Source: Girardinichthys multiradiatus
Taxonomy: Eukaryota; Chordata; Actinopteri; Cyprinodontiformes; Goodeidae
Length of the DNA: 64,000 nt
Direction of reading: 5' to 3'
Assembly (NCBI RefSeq): GCF_021462225.1
Contig: NC_061812.1
Span: 39,876,675 to 39,940,674 of the forward strand
The position numbers were made by a program, and so were the translations under genes. Shown piece after piece: positions 53,871-64,000 of the stretch (position 1 is the first letter of the stretch; every line of letters starts with the position of its first letter). The notes below the pieces were generated by a model. The model saw nothing but the letters and a program-made list of their open reading frames with translations, searched no databases and had not been told where the DNA came from.

Positions 53871-56440
53871 AACTCTACCAATTCTGATAAAAGCATTGAA
53901 AAATCCATTTAACAACACACCAGAACCTTGGTAATCACGCTAAGGGTATTTTAAGCAAATGTTAGTAGGGTGTGTGTATATATCCGATCCTGTATTTATA
54001 ATTTAAATCCACTAAACATTTAAAATTGTGCATCCATTGATTTTAAAACTCACCTAAGTTCTACGTGGTATTATCATTCCACCCTTAAAAAGAATGGGTT
54101 GCAGGGCTTTATTAAAAGCCCAAATAAAGATGACATGCATGCCCAATGATGAGTATCCCAACCAATATATGCCAGTGAAAGCTAACCGTGTAAGAAATGA
54201 TTAAACGTAATGTGATTATGTAAATCATGTACTGCACTACATATAAAAACAGGTTATCAACAAGTAAAGTAAGGGAGACCTTAATTTTAAATTCATTGTC
54301 AGATTAGTGGAGTTTGGGCATAGTAACAAAAAACTGAAAAAGATATTAAAAATTGCATCTTTGAGATGGTCTAAGACTTTAACTCTTGATTCCTCAGTTG
54401 AAACTCAGATAATCAAGATACAGAATACACACAGATCTCTGTATTCAAGGATATAAAGTGCATAAAAACATCAAAGGGTCCTAATTTTAGAGATATGTTT
54501 CATGTCGCTGCACGCACCCAAGGACGCTTACTAAACACAGGTTGTCAGTGTCTCCAAATATAACACAGATTAAACCTCCACTGTGCAGAGGGGAAGAGGA
54601 CACTAGCAGGTTACAGGTACTGTCGTGTCTGCTCTGATCCCAGGTAGAGGAAAGGTGGACTGAGGACTGAGTAAAACAAACTTGTCTTATTGATCCATAT
54701 GAGAAAGTCTGGATGGCCAGGAAGCTGCGCCCTTCAGGCTGAGGAGGAACAGGACCATCCAGCTTGATATCATCTCAAAGACAGCGTCTGTGTTGACACT
54801 GTATGTTGGCACACAAGCGTAGCTTGTATAACCTGTAATGGCACCATTACTACTGAAAAATAAATATAAAAGCTCACAAGCAAGAAATGCTAAAATCCAT
54901 GTTTATGTCTTTTTCAGGGACGTAGATGCATTTTCCAGCAAGACAACGTCAAACTGAACCTTCTCTTAAACCAAGAAAATGTCTACATCGACTTGCCTGC
55001 ATTTAAGCCGTGTTCTGGTGCTGAAAATATTTATGACTTCATGATGTAAATTATAGAGGAGCCACAAAACGTTAAGCACCAGAAGTCCTATCGATTAAAC
55101 ATGAATGGACAACGTTTCCCTTTTAAATCTACAACTTCTCTCTTCAGCTCCTGTTCGTAAAGAGTGATGCAGCACAAACATCAGCTAAACCTGATTCCAA
55201 TTTCCTTTTAAAACATTTCTAGGAGCAAATATAAAATATGAACATAATCTACATTTTACTCAGCATCCTAAAGGAAAAAATAAAGAAATCCATAAGAATG
55301 CTTTTTTGCCACATACCATGTCGGGGACACAGCAAAGGTGCTCTGGTAATTTTTTTTTATTTTTACAAACAGACAGCTAGAGCTACAATGAGATCTGTTT
55401 AGATCAGGGCATATTTATGTTTTTGAAAGGTCTAGACCTGAATCTAATTAATAATCAGTGGTGTACAGATGCTCTCTATCCAGTCTTACTGAAGTTGGGC
55501 TATTTTGCAAAAAACAAAAGTAAAATTTTCAGTTTGTGAAAATGCAAACCTGAAAAGGGAGCAACCCCGGAATACCAGCAGCTGTAACCGAAGGGGATGG
55601 TGGTTTTATAAAGTATTAACTCATATGAGCTGAACACAAATGCATGCCACACTTCTCAGATTTTTTATTACACTTTGAAAATCATGTGTGCTTCTGATTC
55701 CTTGCCACAATCATGCACTGCTTTGTGTTGGTCTAGGTAAAAAGAAAAATAACGAAAGTTATCGAAGTTTGAGGTTGTCACGCGACTAAATGTGAAAAAG
55801 TGCAATGCGTACTTCTACTTTTGCAATGCACTGTTTTCACCACACTGTTGAACAAACAACTATATATTGTAGCCTTGACGTCTTTGTTGACAGCTTCCTC
55901 CAAACAGTCTGTCAGCAAGCTGATCTTAATTCCCAATGAGGTGCAGCACAGAATGTACTCCAGCAGCTCATCAGTGTTTTAAATGAACTTTTTTCCACTG
56001 CATGCTGTAGCTTGGTGCATCAACTAAGCAAAGGTCCGCTGCACCAAGCCCCAAGGCCCATCGACTGTCTTGTCGGTTATGATTGGCTGGGTGCTTTGTT
56101 GCCTCTTACGCTTCGCTTGAGTAGAATAAGTGAAGAGAATTTCAATCAAAGTGAAATATATCCCCTTGTTGACACTGGTCTCCAGAATCAATACGCAGTC
56201 AACAGTTTAAGCTAAGCTTGAGTTGTTTCGGGGTGTCGAATCCCTCATTTCTGACTGGAGAAGAAAAGAAAACACCTAGGTGCCTCCTACTTCAACACAG
56301 TGCGAGTTGCTTGGTTGCTTTAGTTATTTGTCTTCATACAGAGCTGTAGCAGCTAAGATGGGTACTGAGGATGTTCACCGGCAGATAGTGTTATTTTATT
56401 TCTACCAGAAACAGTGCTTTTACATTTCTGTATAGAATTT
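53871..56440. other. cdh4 intron, little recognised
   Basis: 2.6 kb of mostly AT-rich DNA. Faint Tc1-like remnants occur near 55300-55800 (gatcagggcatatttatgtt, cacactttgaaaatcatgtg). No cadherin exon or supported gene. Confidence 0.35.
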
Positions 56441-57440
56441 ATGGAGAACATCCAGTCTTTATCAATTCAACTTTTCCACATATTGTTGCATTACAACCAC
56501 ATGCTTCAATGTATTATTGGGATTTTTTGTAATAGGTCAAAACAAAGGATTGCATAATTGAGTTAAGTATTAAGTAAAAATAACCTTTTTAAAAAAAATC
56601 TTAACAGAGTGGCGAGCATTTGTGTTCAGCGCCCCTGGGTCTGTACTTGTAGAACCAGCTGTGACTACAATTAAGCAAATTACAGCAAATCTTGTGGAGT
56701 TTGCCTCTACCATCCTAGAGGCAAGAAACATACATTTTTGTCCATTTTTCTTGCCAAATCAGACTGGATAGAAAGCCTTTTTTTTTTATATTTGCAGGTA
56801 TGTTGTTATCAGGGCAGTGATGGTTTCCAGGCCCACCCAGTGCTTTGTGCTTTGGCTCATTTGATCAAAACACATTTACTTTTTACCATAAATGGCTTGT
56901 GACAAACTTTACTCAGAGTTTCTGAAATATTTTCTTTAAACAATGTTTTTTTTTCTTGTTACTCTTCCATAAAGTTCAGAATCAAGAAGTGCGCCACTAA
57001 TAATGGACCTGTTGACATATTCTCCAGCCTGAGCTGTGGATCCATACTGTAGACCTCTTGGCTGCTTTCCTGCAAAATGTCCTCCTTGCCCAGCCTGTCA
57101 GTTTAGGTGGATGACCAAGTCTTGGTAGGTTTGCAGTTGCTCCATACGTTTTTTTTTTTTTCTAAATTTTCGAATGATAGGTTGGTCACAAACCTTAAAG
57201 ATAATAATGTAATTTGTTCACTAATGTTCTCTAACAAACCTCTGAGGCCTTCTCTGAAGAGCTGCATTCATACTGAGATTTTATTACATACAGGTGGACA
57301 TTATTTACTAATCAGGTGACTTATGAAGGCACGTGGCTGCATACAATTTTATTTAGGTTTATCAAATTAAAAATTTTACGGTGCACCACTTTTTCAGATT
57401 TCAATTTGTAAATCTTTTTTAACTATGCACCTTTTCATTT
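56441..57440 (-). mobile_element. Degenerate Tc1-like relic
   Basis: It starts with 'caacttttccacatattgtt' and 'gcattacaaccacatgcttc', then carries 'cctcttggctgctttcctgc' and 'gcccagcctgtcagtttagg', typical of decayed - strand Tc1 copies. No intact frame. Confidence 0.6.
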
Positions 57441-57704
57441 AGAATTGTGGTACTTTTTGTGTTTTGCCATTTGGAGCCTGCTTGATGTATTGCGTGTACA
57501 AGTTCAGCTCTGAATATTGTAAAAGAATTCAATATTTTTTGTGATACATTTCAGAAAGTGAAAATAATATAAATGTATAACACATAAGGGTGAAATATTT
57601 GAAGCCTTGATTTTGTACAATTTTTAGTTGATTATGGCTGACAGAAAATGAAAACCTTAAATTCAGTGTCTCAGAAAATTAGGATATTGTGAAAAGGTTA
57701 TAGC

Positions 57705-59506
57705 TGTTGGGATCCCAGCCATAGGTACAAAATGAAAGGCCAGTACAAACTTTTCTGGAACTTTCAAAATAAATCTCATTAACCTACTTCCAGCACAGTC
57801 AGAAACAGGGTAACAGCGGACATCCCGTGACGTCACTGTCCGAATAAAAACATCGCTTTTTTACAACTTCTACACAGGTCCCCAGCGGAACTGGACGGAG
57901 GGACACAGCGCACTAATGTCTTTTTGCGGGCAAACAGACATAACTCTTCAAACTGGATCCAAGAGTGTCATACGATCACGCGATCATATGCATTGTAAGT
58001 TAAGTAGGAATGAATTGCTGTTTCTGTATCCGGGGTAATTAAGGTACAAGCATGGCTTGACTTTTCTCTCTGAGGTCTACAGAAGCAAACTATGTTCCAG
58101 AGAGTTCCCAGCAGAGACCCTGTCTCTACAACACAGAGTGGAGCAGTTTTCCCAGTCTGAAGGAAAGACAACGGGACCGCATCACCGTGGTTACAGCTGT
58201 AACGTGCAGTTTGGCCGGGCAACAGAATGAGCTGCCCCTCCCCACAGCTATGGAGGTTAGCAAGTTAACTGTGGATGCTTTCTTCAACTTTGTCACCCAG
58301 ACAACATTTTCTCAGCACAATTCATGTAAGAGGTTGTGTTTTGGGCAGAGAGAGAAGTGGTTTAGAATGAAATAATCTAAAAATCTTTTGTTTTATGACG
58401 TTTGGTTTTGTTTGTGTTGAAACTCAGCCATCTTAGTGCTAGCAGATTATCTCCTCAGCACATGTGCTCTGTTTGTGTGTTCTGTGTTTTGTTTTTTATA
58501 AAATTGAGACAAACTTTATTTAAAGGGTGATTTTAAACACAGAAGATTGGCCATAACGCGCCATCCACACTTATGCATTTTAACCCTTTTATTAGTGGTA
58601 TTTTAAAGGTATGTGTTTGATTTTGATGATAAGCTATAAGCTTCTTTTATTAGTTTTAACAGCTAAGAACACGTGCTTGCCCGCCCAGATCATTTACCCA
58701 AAAAGGTTGTTAGTTTTCAATCTAGAAAATATTTCCCTAAACATTATTTTATTAAACTTGAAAAGTAAACACCATTAAACCCATTTCTCCAGAAATATTT
58801 GGTTCTTATTCAAAATAACATTTCCTTAAATATAATTTTCCTTAATAATATTTCTCTAAATATTATTTTAATAAATAAAGGCAGCTAATTAAACACCATT
58901 GAGAATTGGTCATGCAGAAGGTTGGTTTTATTCAGCAAATCATTCTTTACAATATTATTTTATTAAAATAATATTTTATCTGATCTTGCATTGTGAATGG
59001 TTGTTTAAAAGTAAACCAATTATCTCCTAAGTTAGTTCCAAGACTAACGTAACTTCACTTCCTGATTCTTCAAGATAATCCTTGGTTCTCAAACATAAAT
59101 AACATTGCACCACTTTATTGGTCATAGTTTTCAACCTTCTTTAATCAACTTGTTTATATTGTACATAGCCCATTAGTCTTCCCTATTCTTTAATTCTGCT
59201 TGGTAGTTTAGTTGGATTGTTTTAGCATAGTAAAGAGTTTGTTAATATATGTTTGACTTGAGTTGACTTATTTTTGTTAATAAATTCTTGTATTTTAAGA
59301 AATTGTGTGAATTCATTCCATGTGTGTGCAGAGTTCTGCTGTTCAATAATGTCAGAGCTTGGCTCATCCCTTTCAATTTTGTCCTAATACCACCGCCTTA
59401 TTAGGCTGGTATTCACAGGACAAGCCTTAACAGACCAAAATATAATTTAATAAAATATTAAAGTATTAATATTAAATATTAACATATTCATATTCATAAT
59501 CACAAG
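57705..59506 (+). mobile_element. Solo-LTR-like insertion, copy 1
   Basis: It starts TGTTGGGATCCCAGCC and is flanked by the 5-bp repeat atagc (57700-57704 and 59507-59511), which rejoins the interrupted Tc1 sequence. The same sequence occurs from 62742. A CRE-like cgtgacgtcac and a TATA-like aataaaaac lie at about 57827-57850, as expected of an LTR U3. No gag/pol-type reading frame is present. The 3' end (cacaag) is not the usual CA, so the exact right boundary is uncertain by a few bases. LTR class is not determined; an endogenous retrovirus or Gypsy LTR are both possible. Confidence 0.65.
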
Positions 59507-60164
59507 ATAGCATATTCATAGAAAGTTGAGAGGAAGGAAAAAGTGTGGTAGGAAAAGGTGCACTGGAAACTGGCAGGATTGAGAAGATGTCAAACAAAAT
59601 CCATTCAAAAATTTAGGGAAACTCAACAAGGAGTGGACTGATGCTGGAGTAAGTCAGTACATCAAGGACCCCTGTGCACAAAACCAATCTTACACATGGA
59701 ATACAAATGTTGCATTCCTCGTATCAAGCAACTCCTGAACCACGAGACAATGTCAGAAGTGTCTTACCGTGGCTAAGGAGAAAGAGAACTGGACGGTTGC
59801 TCAGTGGTCCAAAGTCTCCTTTTCATATGATACAGAGATTGATTTCATTAGGAATTTGAGGTCTCAGAGTCTGGAAGAAGAGTGGAGAGGCACAGAATCT
59901 ACATTGCTTGGGGTACAGTGTGAAGTTTCCAAAGTGAGTGATGAATTGGGGTATCAAATCCATAGTCAACGCAGCCATCTACCAGGAAGTTTTAGAGCAC
60001 TTCTTGGTTTCTTCTGCTGACAAGCTTTATGGAGATGCTGATTTTATTTTTCAGCATGACTTGACACCGGCTACATTGCCAAAGGTACCAAAAGCTACTT
60101 CAACGACCATGGTGTTACTCTACTTGATTGCCCAGTAAACTGGCCTGACCTGAACCCCATAGAT

Positions 60165-60923
60165 CAATGGTCCCCAAACCCCAGACTCTGGTCCAAATCC
60201 AGACCCAGAGAACTTTATGTCCAGACCGCAAAGCATTTTCTAATTTATTATGTAGATACAGACATCTTATTCCTGCCGGCTGCCGTGTCTGACTTTTGTA
60301 CAGGCGTGTTTGGCAGCTATGTGGGTTGGCGACATTCTGGTCCACACTCCAAGCCAGCTGGTGGCAGTAATGCACAACATCGTTGTATGCCAATGGCCAG
60401 AAATCACCAGAAATTGAAGAAAAAGCAATGCAGGGTTCTTGAATGCAGGGTTGCTAATGCTGTAAAAAGGACTATGAAAATCACACCATGACATTATGAA
60501 ACCAAACATAAGAACTTCAACTAAAGCTATTTGCCTGAGTCTGACAGCAGGACAAAAAGAATAATTGAACTGAGGGGACAGTAGGAGCGAGCTACACAAT
60601 CTCCTACAACAGCGAGCATACGAGTGTTCACTGCGAGTACAGTGGATTTTAGGAAAACACAAAAATCCTGACTGATAAATGATCACAGAGTCCAATGGAA
60701 GCTGTTACAGAAACACTTTTAGATGGAAAAGGACAACAACCTAAGGAAAAGGTTAAGCAAGTTACCGTGCCGGCCACAGGCACAACAAGGAGAGCAGAAT
60801 TGTTCTTCTAAGATATACAGACCCAGATTGACTGAACCATTCAAAGTGCATTTAATATTTGTGCGTAAAATGGTTTGCACGTTTCTGTTCAGCAGATATT
60901 GCTATTTTAGTTGGGGACCCCTG
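60165..60923. mobile_element. Non-autonomous hAT element
   Basis: The ends caatggtccccaaacc and (reverse complement) caggggtccccaa form the CA-GGTCCCCAA inverted repeats typical of hAT elements. The 8-bp direct repeats ccatagat (60157-60164) and ccatagag (60924-60931) agree at 7 of 8 positions. The 759-bp interior has no intact transposase. It sits inside the transposase gene of the Tc1 relic. Confidence 0.85.
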
Positions 60924-61390
60924 CCATAGAGAATCTATGGAGTATTGTCAAGATGAAGATCATAGACACCAGACCCAACAACTGAAATGACCTGAAGGCC
61001 GCTAGCGAAGCAACCTGGGCTTCCATTACACCTCAGCAAAACTCCAGGCTGATCGCCTCCATGCTATGCTGCATTGATGCAGTAATTAATGCAAAAGGTG
61101 GCAGAACCAAGTATTGAGTGCACATAGATGAACATGCTTTTCAGAAGACTGACATTTTTGTTCTAAAAATCCTTTGTTTTTGTTCTTATGTAATATTCAA
61201 ATTTTCTAAAACACTGAATTTTATTTTTTTATTATGTGTTAGCCATTATCATCAAAATTGCATAAAATACAGACTTGACATATTACACTTTATGTGCAAT
61301 GAATCTATATAAGGAGTTTCTCTTTCTAAAATGAGTGACAAAAAATATTAAACTTTTTCATGATATTCTGTTTTATTTAGCTGTACTTAC

Positions 61391-62165
61391 ATGTCCCATT
61401 CAGATGCGTGAGTTTGCTGCATATCATTTCTCACTTCAGAACACATGCTACCATATTCAGGCACAGTATTAGTAAAACACTGATCACCCAATGCCTTTGG
61501 AAGCCCTAGACGTTATCACACTGCTTTAAACATGTTTTGCAGATGACGTATGCTTTCTGAGTGATTTCAGCTGTTTTTTTTTTCATTTTTTTGTCAAAGT
61601 TCAGTTGCACTTTTCTATTGTTGACGCAAAAAAACCCTCTGTATCTGTGAGCCCGGATAATGACATGTCTACCTCCTGTGGAGTGTTCTGCACTTGTGAA
61701 GAGATTTTTCTTTACCACAGAAAATATTCTGTGATCTTCCACCAGTGTCGCTCACCCAGGCCTTGCTTCCTTATAGAGCTCAGCACAGATTTTCTTATTT
61801 TTCTATTTTCTACAGACTGTACCAAACAGCTGTTTCGGCTCCTGCTAATGATCATGCTGTCTCTCAGTTTAATGTGTTATGTTTTTCCTAATAAGGACAG
61901 CCTGTTTGGGGGTTACTTTCTCCACATGTTGGAAGTTCACAGTACCATCTTCCAAATGCATATGTCTCACTTGGAAGCAGTATTGAATCTGTTAAAGTGA
62001 AAGAAAAGCACATATCTGTGGAAAAATTTGATTTTAACAAAGCCTGACAACCCTCAATACTGACAGTGCCTGCAGCTTTAAGCTTCTCAAAAAGTTGTTC
62101 GTTTGGAAATGGCACGAAAACCAGAGTGGAAATTAAAAAAGTACTGCCCGTTATTGTTGTTAAGG
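61391..62165. other. cdh4 intron, nothing recognised
   Basis: A 131-codon + strand frame at 61605-62000 has no family resemblance that I can see and is probably chance. No other feature. Confidence 0.4.
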
Positions 62166-62166
62166 T

Positions 62167-62688
62167 ACCCTACCGGTCAAAAGTTTTAGATGCACTGTCT
62201 TACTTAATGGGTCTCTTTCATGACTATTTGCATTGTAGAGTCTCCCGAAGGCAACAAAATTGTGAAATTATGTAGTAAACAAAAAGTGTTAATTAACTCT
62301 AAACATTTTTATATTTTAGCTTCTTCCAAATAGCCATTGCTTTGATTACTGCTTTGCTCTGTTGTTATTTTCTCCATGAACTTCATGAAATGGTCACCTG
62401 AAATGGTTTTCCAAAGAGTCTTGAAAGAACCTCCCAGAGGTTCATTGAGAGACAGCCAAAGGTTAATATTTCAGTCATCACAGCAAAGGGCAACTACAAA
62501 TCTAAAATATAAAACATATTTAAAGTTTTTTGTTTTTTTTACAATTTTTTGTTTTCTACTTTATTCCACGTGTTTATTCATCGTTTTGATGGCTTCAGTG
62601 AAATTTACATACAAGGTACATAGTCATAAACATAAAGAAAACTATTAAATGAAGTGTGTCTAAAACCTTTGACCGGTGGTGTATGTAC
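62167..62688. mobile_element. Short inverted-repeat DNA transposon (MITE-like)
   Basis: Left 'taccggtcaaaagttttaga' and right 'taaaacctttgaccggtggt' are inverted repeats. This is the accgGTCAAAAG-type end of a common fish Tc1-related family. About 520 bp, with no transposase. Confidence 0.75.
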
Positions 62689-62741
62689 AAATAATATACT
62701 AACTTGGTCTGGTCTTGGTCTGCAGGTCTGCACATCACAGG

Positions 62742-64000
62742 TGTTGGGACCACAGCCATGGTTACAACGTGAAAGGTCAGTACGGACTTTCCTGGAACTT
62801 TCAAAATAAATTGCATTAACCTACTTCCAGCACAGCCAGGAAACGGGGTAACTGCGGACTTCCTGTGACATCACTGTCCTAATAAAAGCACCGCTCTTGC
62901 TACATCCTGCCTCTTCCATCCAGACTCCGCTGCGAGGCTGGCCGGAGAGGCAGCGCGCTACTGTGTCTTTGCTGGCAAACAGACATAACTCTTCAACTGG
63001 ATCCAAGGGTGTCATACGATCATCGATCATATGCATAAAGTTAAGTACGGATGAATTGCTGTATGTGTATCCGGTATTAATTCAAGAACGGGAATAATTA
63101 AGGTACAAGCATTACCTGATTTTCTCTCTGAAGCCTGCAGAAGCAAATTGTGTTCCAGAGAATTTCCTGCAGAGACGCTGTCTCTACGATGCCGAGTGGA
63201 GCGGTTTTCCCAGTCTGAAGGAAGGACACCGGCACCGCATCACCGTGGTTACAGTAACTGTGCAGTTGGTTGGCAGACAGAGCAGCCGTCTTTCACCCAC
63301 AGTTACGGAGGTTAGCTGAAACTAATCCTTTGTTCACAGAGCTTTCTTCAAAGTTCGTCGTCACCCAGGCAACTCCTCCTCAATACGGTTCAAACGAGGT
63401 TAGGGTTTGGACAGAGAGATTTAGGATGAAATGATCTGAATATTTTTCATTGTATGAAATTTGCTTTTGTTTGTGTTGAACTCCACTATCTTAGTGCAAG
63501 CAGGCTATCTGCTCAGCACGTGCTCAGGTTTGGGTTCTGTGTTTGTGTGTTTTTAAAGTTAAGACAAACTTTATTTAAAGTGGGATTTTAAACACAGAAG
63601 ATTGATCATAACGCACCGTCCGAGCTTATGTATTTTAACCCTTTTATTAACGGTATTTTAAAATTGTGTGTTTGATTCTGGTGCTAAGCTATCAGCTTCT
63701 TTTGTTAGCTTTAACTGCTAACAGCTAAGAACATGTGCTTGCCCGCTAAAGAATATTTACCCAGAAAGGTTTAGTTTTCAATCCAGTAAACGATATTTTC
63801 CTACACATTATTTTGCTAGACTTGATAGCTAAGTAAACATCATTAAGCCCCATTTCTCCAGAAAGATTTGTCTCTTTTCAAAATATTTTACTATTTCCTT
63901 AATATTTCCCAAGTATTATTTTAATAAAGAAAGGCAGCTAATGAGACACCATTGATAATTAGTCATCCAGAAGGTTGGTTTTATTCAGCAGATCATTCTT
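62742..64000 (+). mobile_element. Solo-LTR-like insertion, copy 2 (cut by window end)
   Basis: It starts TGTTGGGACCACAGCC and follows copy 1 base by base, with many substitutions, to the window edge, where 'cagcagatcattctt' matches copy 1 at about 58933-58947. The repeated start confirms the left boundary. Confidence 0.7.

Larger units (their letters stand above)
57490..61390 (+). mobile_element. Tc1/mariner relic broken by two later insertions
   Basis: Homologous to the elements at 6322-7933 and 19905-21195. The pieces are 57490-57704 (left terminal repeat), 59507-60164 (transposase: [14 protein letters not shown], and VEEWRG-type remnants) and 60924-61390 (C-terminal part and right terminal repeat, ending 'gcaaaaggtggcagaaccaa' then the repeat). 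The gaps are filled by the LTR-like insert 57705-59506 and the hAT insert 60165-60923, each flanked by its own target duplication. Confidence 0.8.

Noticed and set aside
61605..62000. 131-codon + strand frame
   Set aside because: No homology recognised, no splice context, and the composition is like the surrounding intron.

Overview
This window is vertebrate nuclear DNA, almost certainly from a teleost fish. Both protein-coding genes have short exons with GT/AG introns. The proteins are fish-like versions of the vertebrate TAF4 and cadherin-4 families. The rest is packed with Tc1/mariner relics, an L2-like LINE, a Tx1-clade LINE, a tRNA-derived SINE and hAT/LTR-like repeats typical of teleosts. 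The species cannot be named from the sequence alone.

Left part (1-23.6 kb): a minisatellite (1-178), then a promoter-like segment with CCAAT and NRF1-like sites just before the taf4 start codon. The whole taf4 gene (TFIID subunit 4) follows on the + strand in 16 coding exons from 2277 to 22443. The splice phases I assigned join into one 892-codon frame. Its introns hold a Tc1-like element inserted inside another Tc1-like element (intron 4), a Tc1 relic (intron 10), an L2-like LINE fragment with an open frame (intron 13) and several Tc1 deletion derivatives (intron 15).

Middle (23.6-38.3 kb): intergenic DNA between two convergent genes. It contains a consensus-grade CTCF-like site just past the taf4 poly(A) signal, a second CTCF-like site, an X-box-like motif, a dense homeodomain-site cluster near 32.4 kb, and many DNA-transposon relics. 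The probable cdh4 3' UTR, with a G-quadruplex motif, lies below 38.3 kb.

Right part (38.3-64 kb): the last five coding exons of cdh4 (R-cadherin) on the - strand, covering the end of the ectodomain, the transmembrane helix and the catenin-binding tail. The final intron carries a nearly intact 5.5-kb Tx1-clade LINE sitting inside a (GAAA/TTTC)n microsatellite. From 51.6 kb to the window end no more cadherin exons are visible. That stretch holds a SINE with perfect A and B boxes and an 8-bp target duplication, a Tc1 relic broken by both a solo-LTR-like element and a hAT element, and a second LTR-like copy running off the end.

The convergent taf4/cdh4 arrangement matches the conserved vertebrate neighbourhood. 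I found no undescribed enzymatic or defence system. The most unusual material is the microsatellite-embedded LINE, the nested transposons (one with an open transposase frame but a substituted catalytic Asp), and the candidate boundary and enhancer elements between the two genes.
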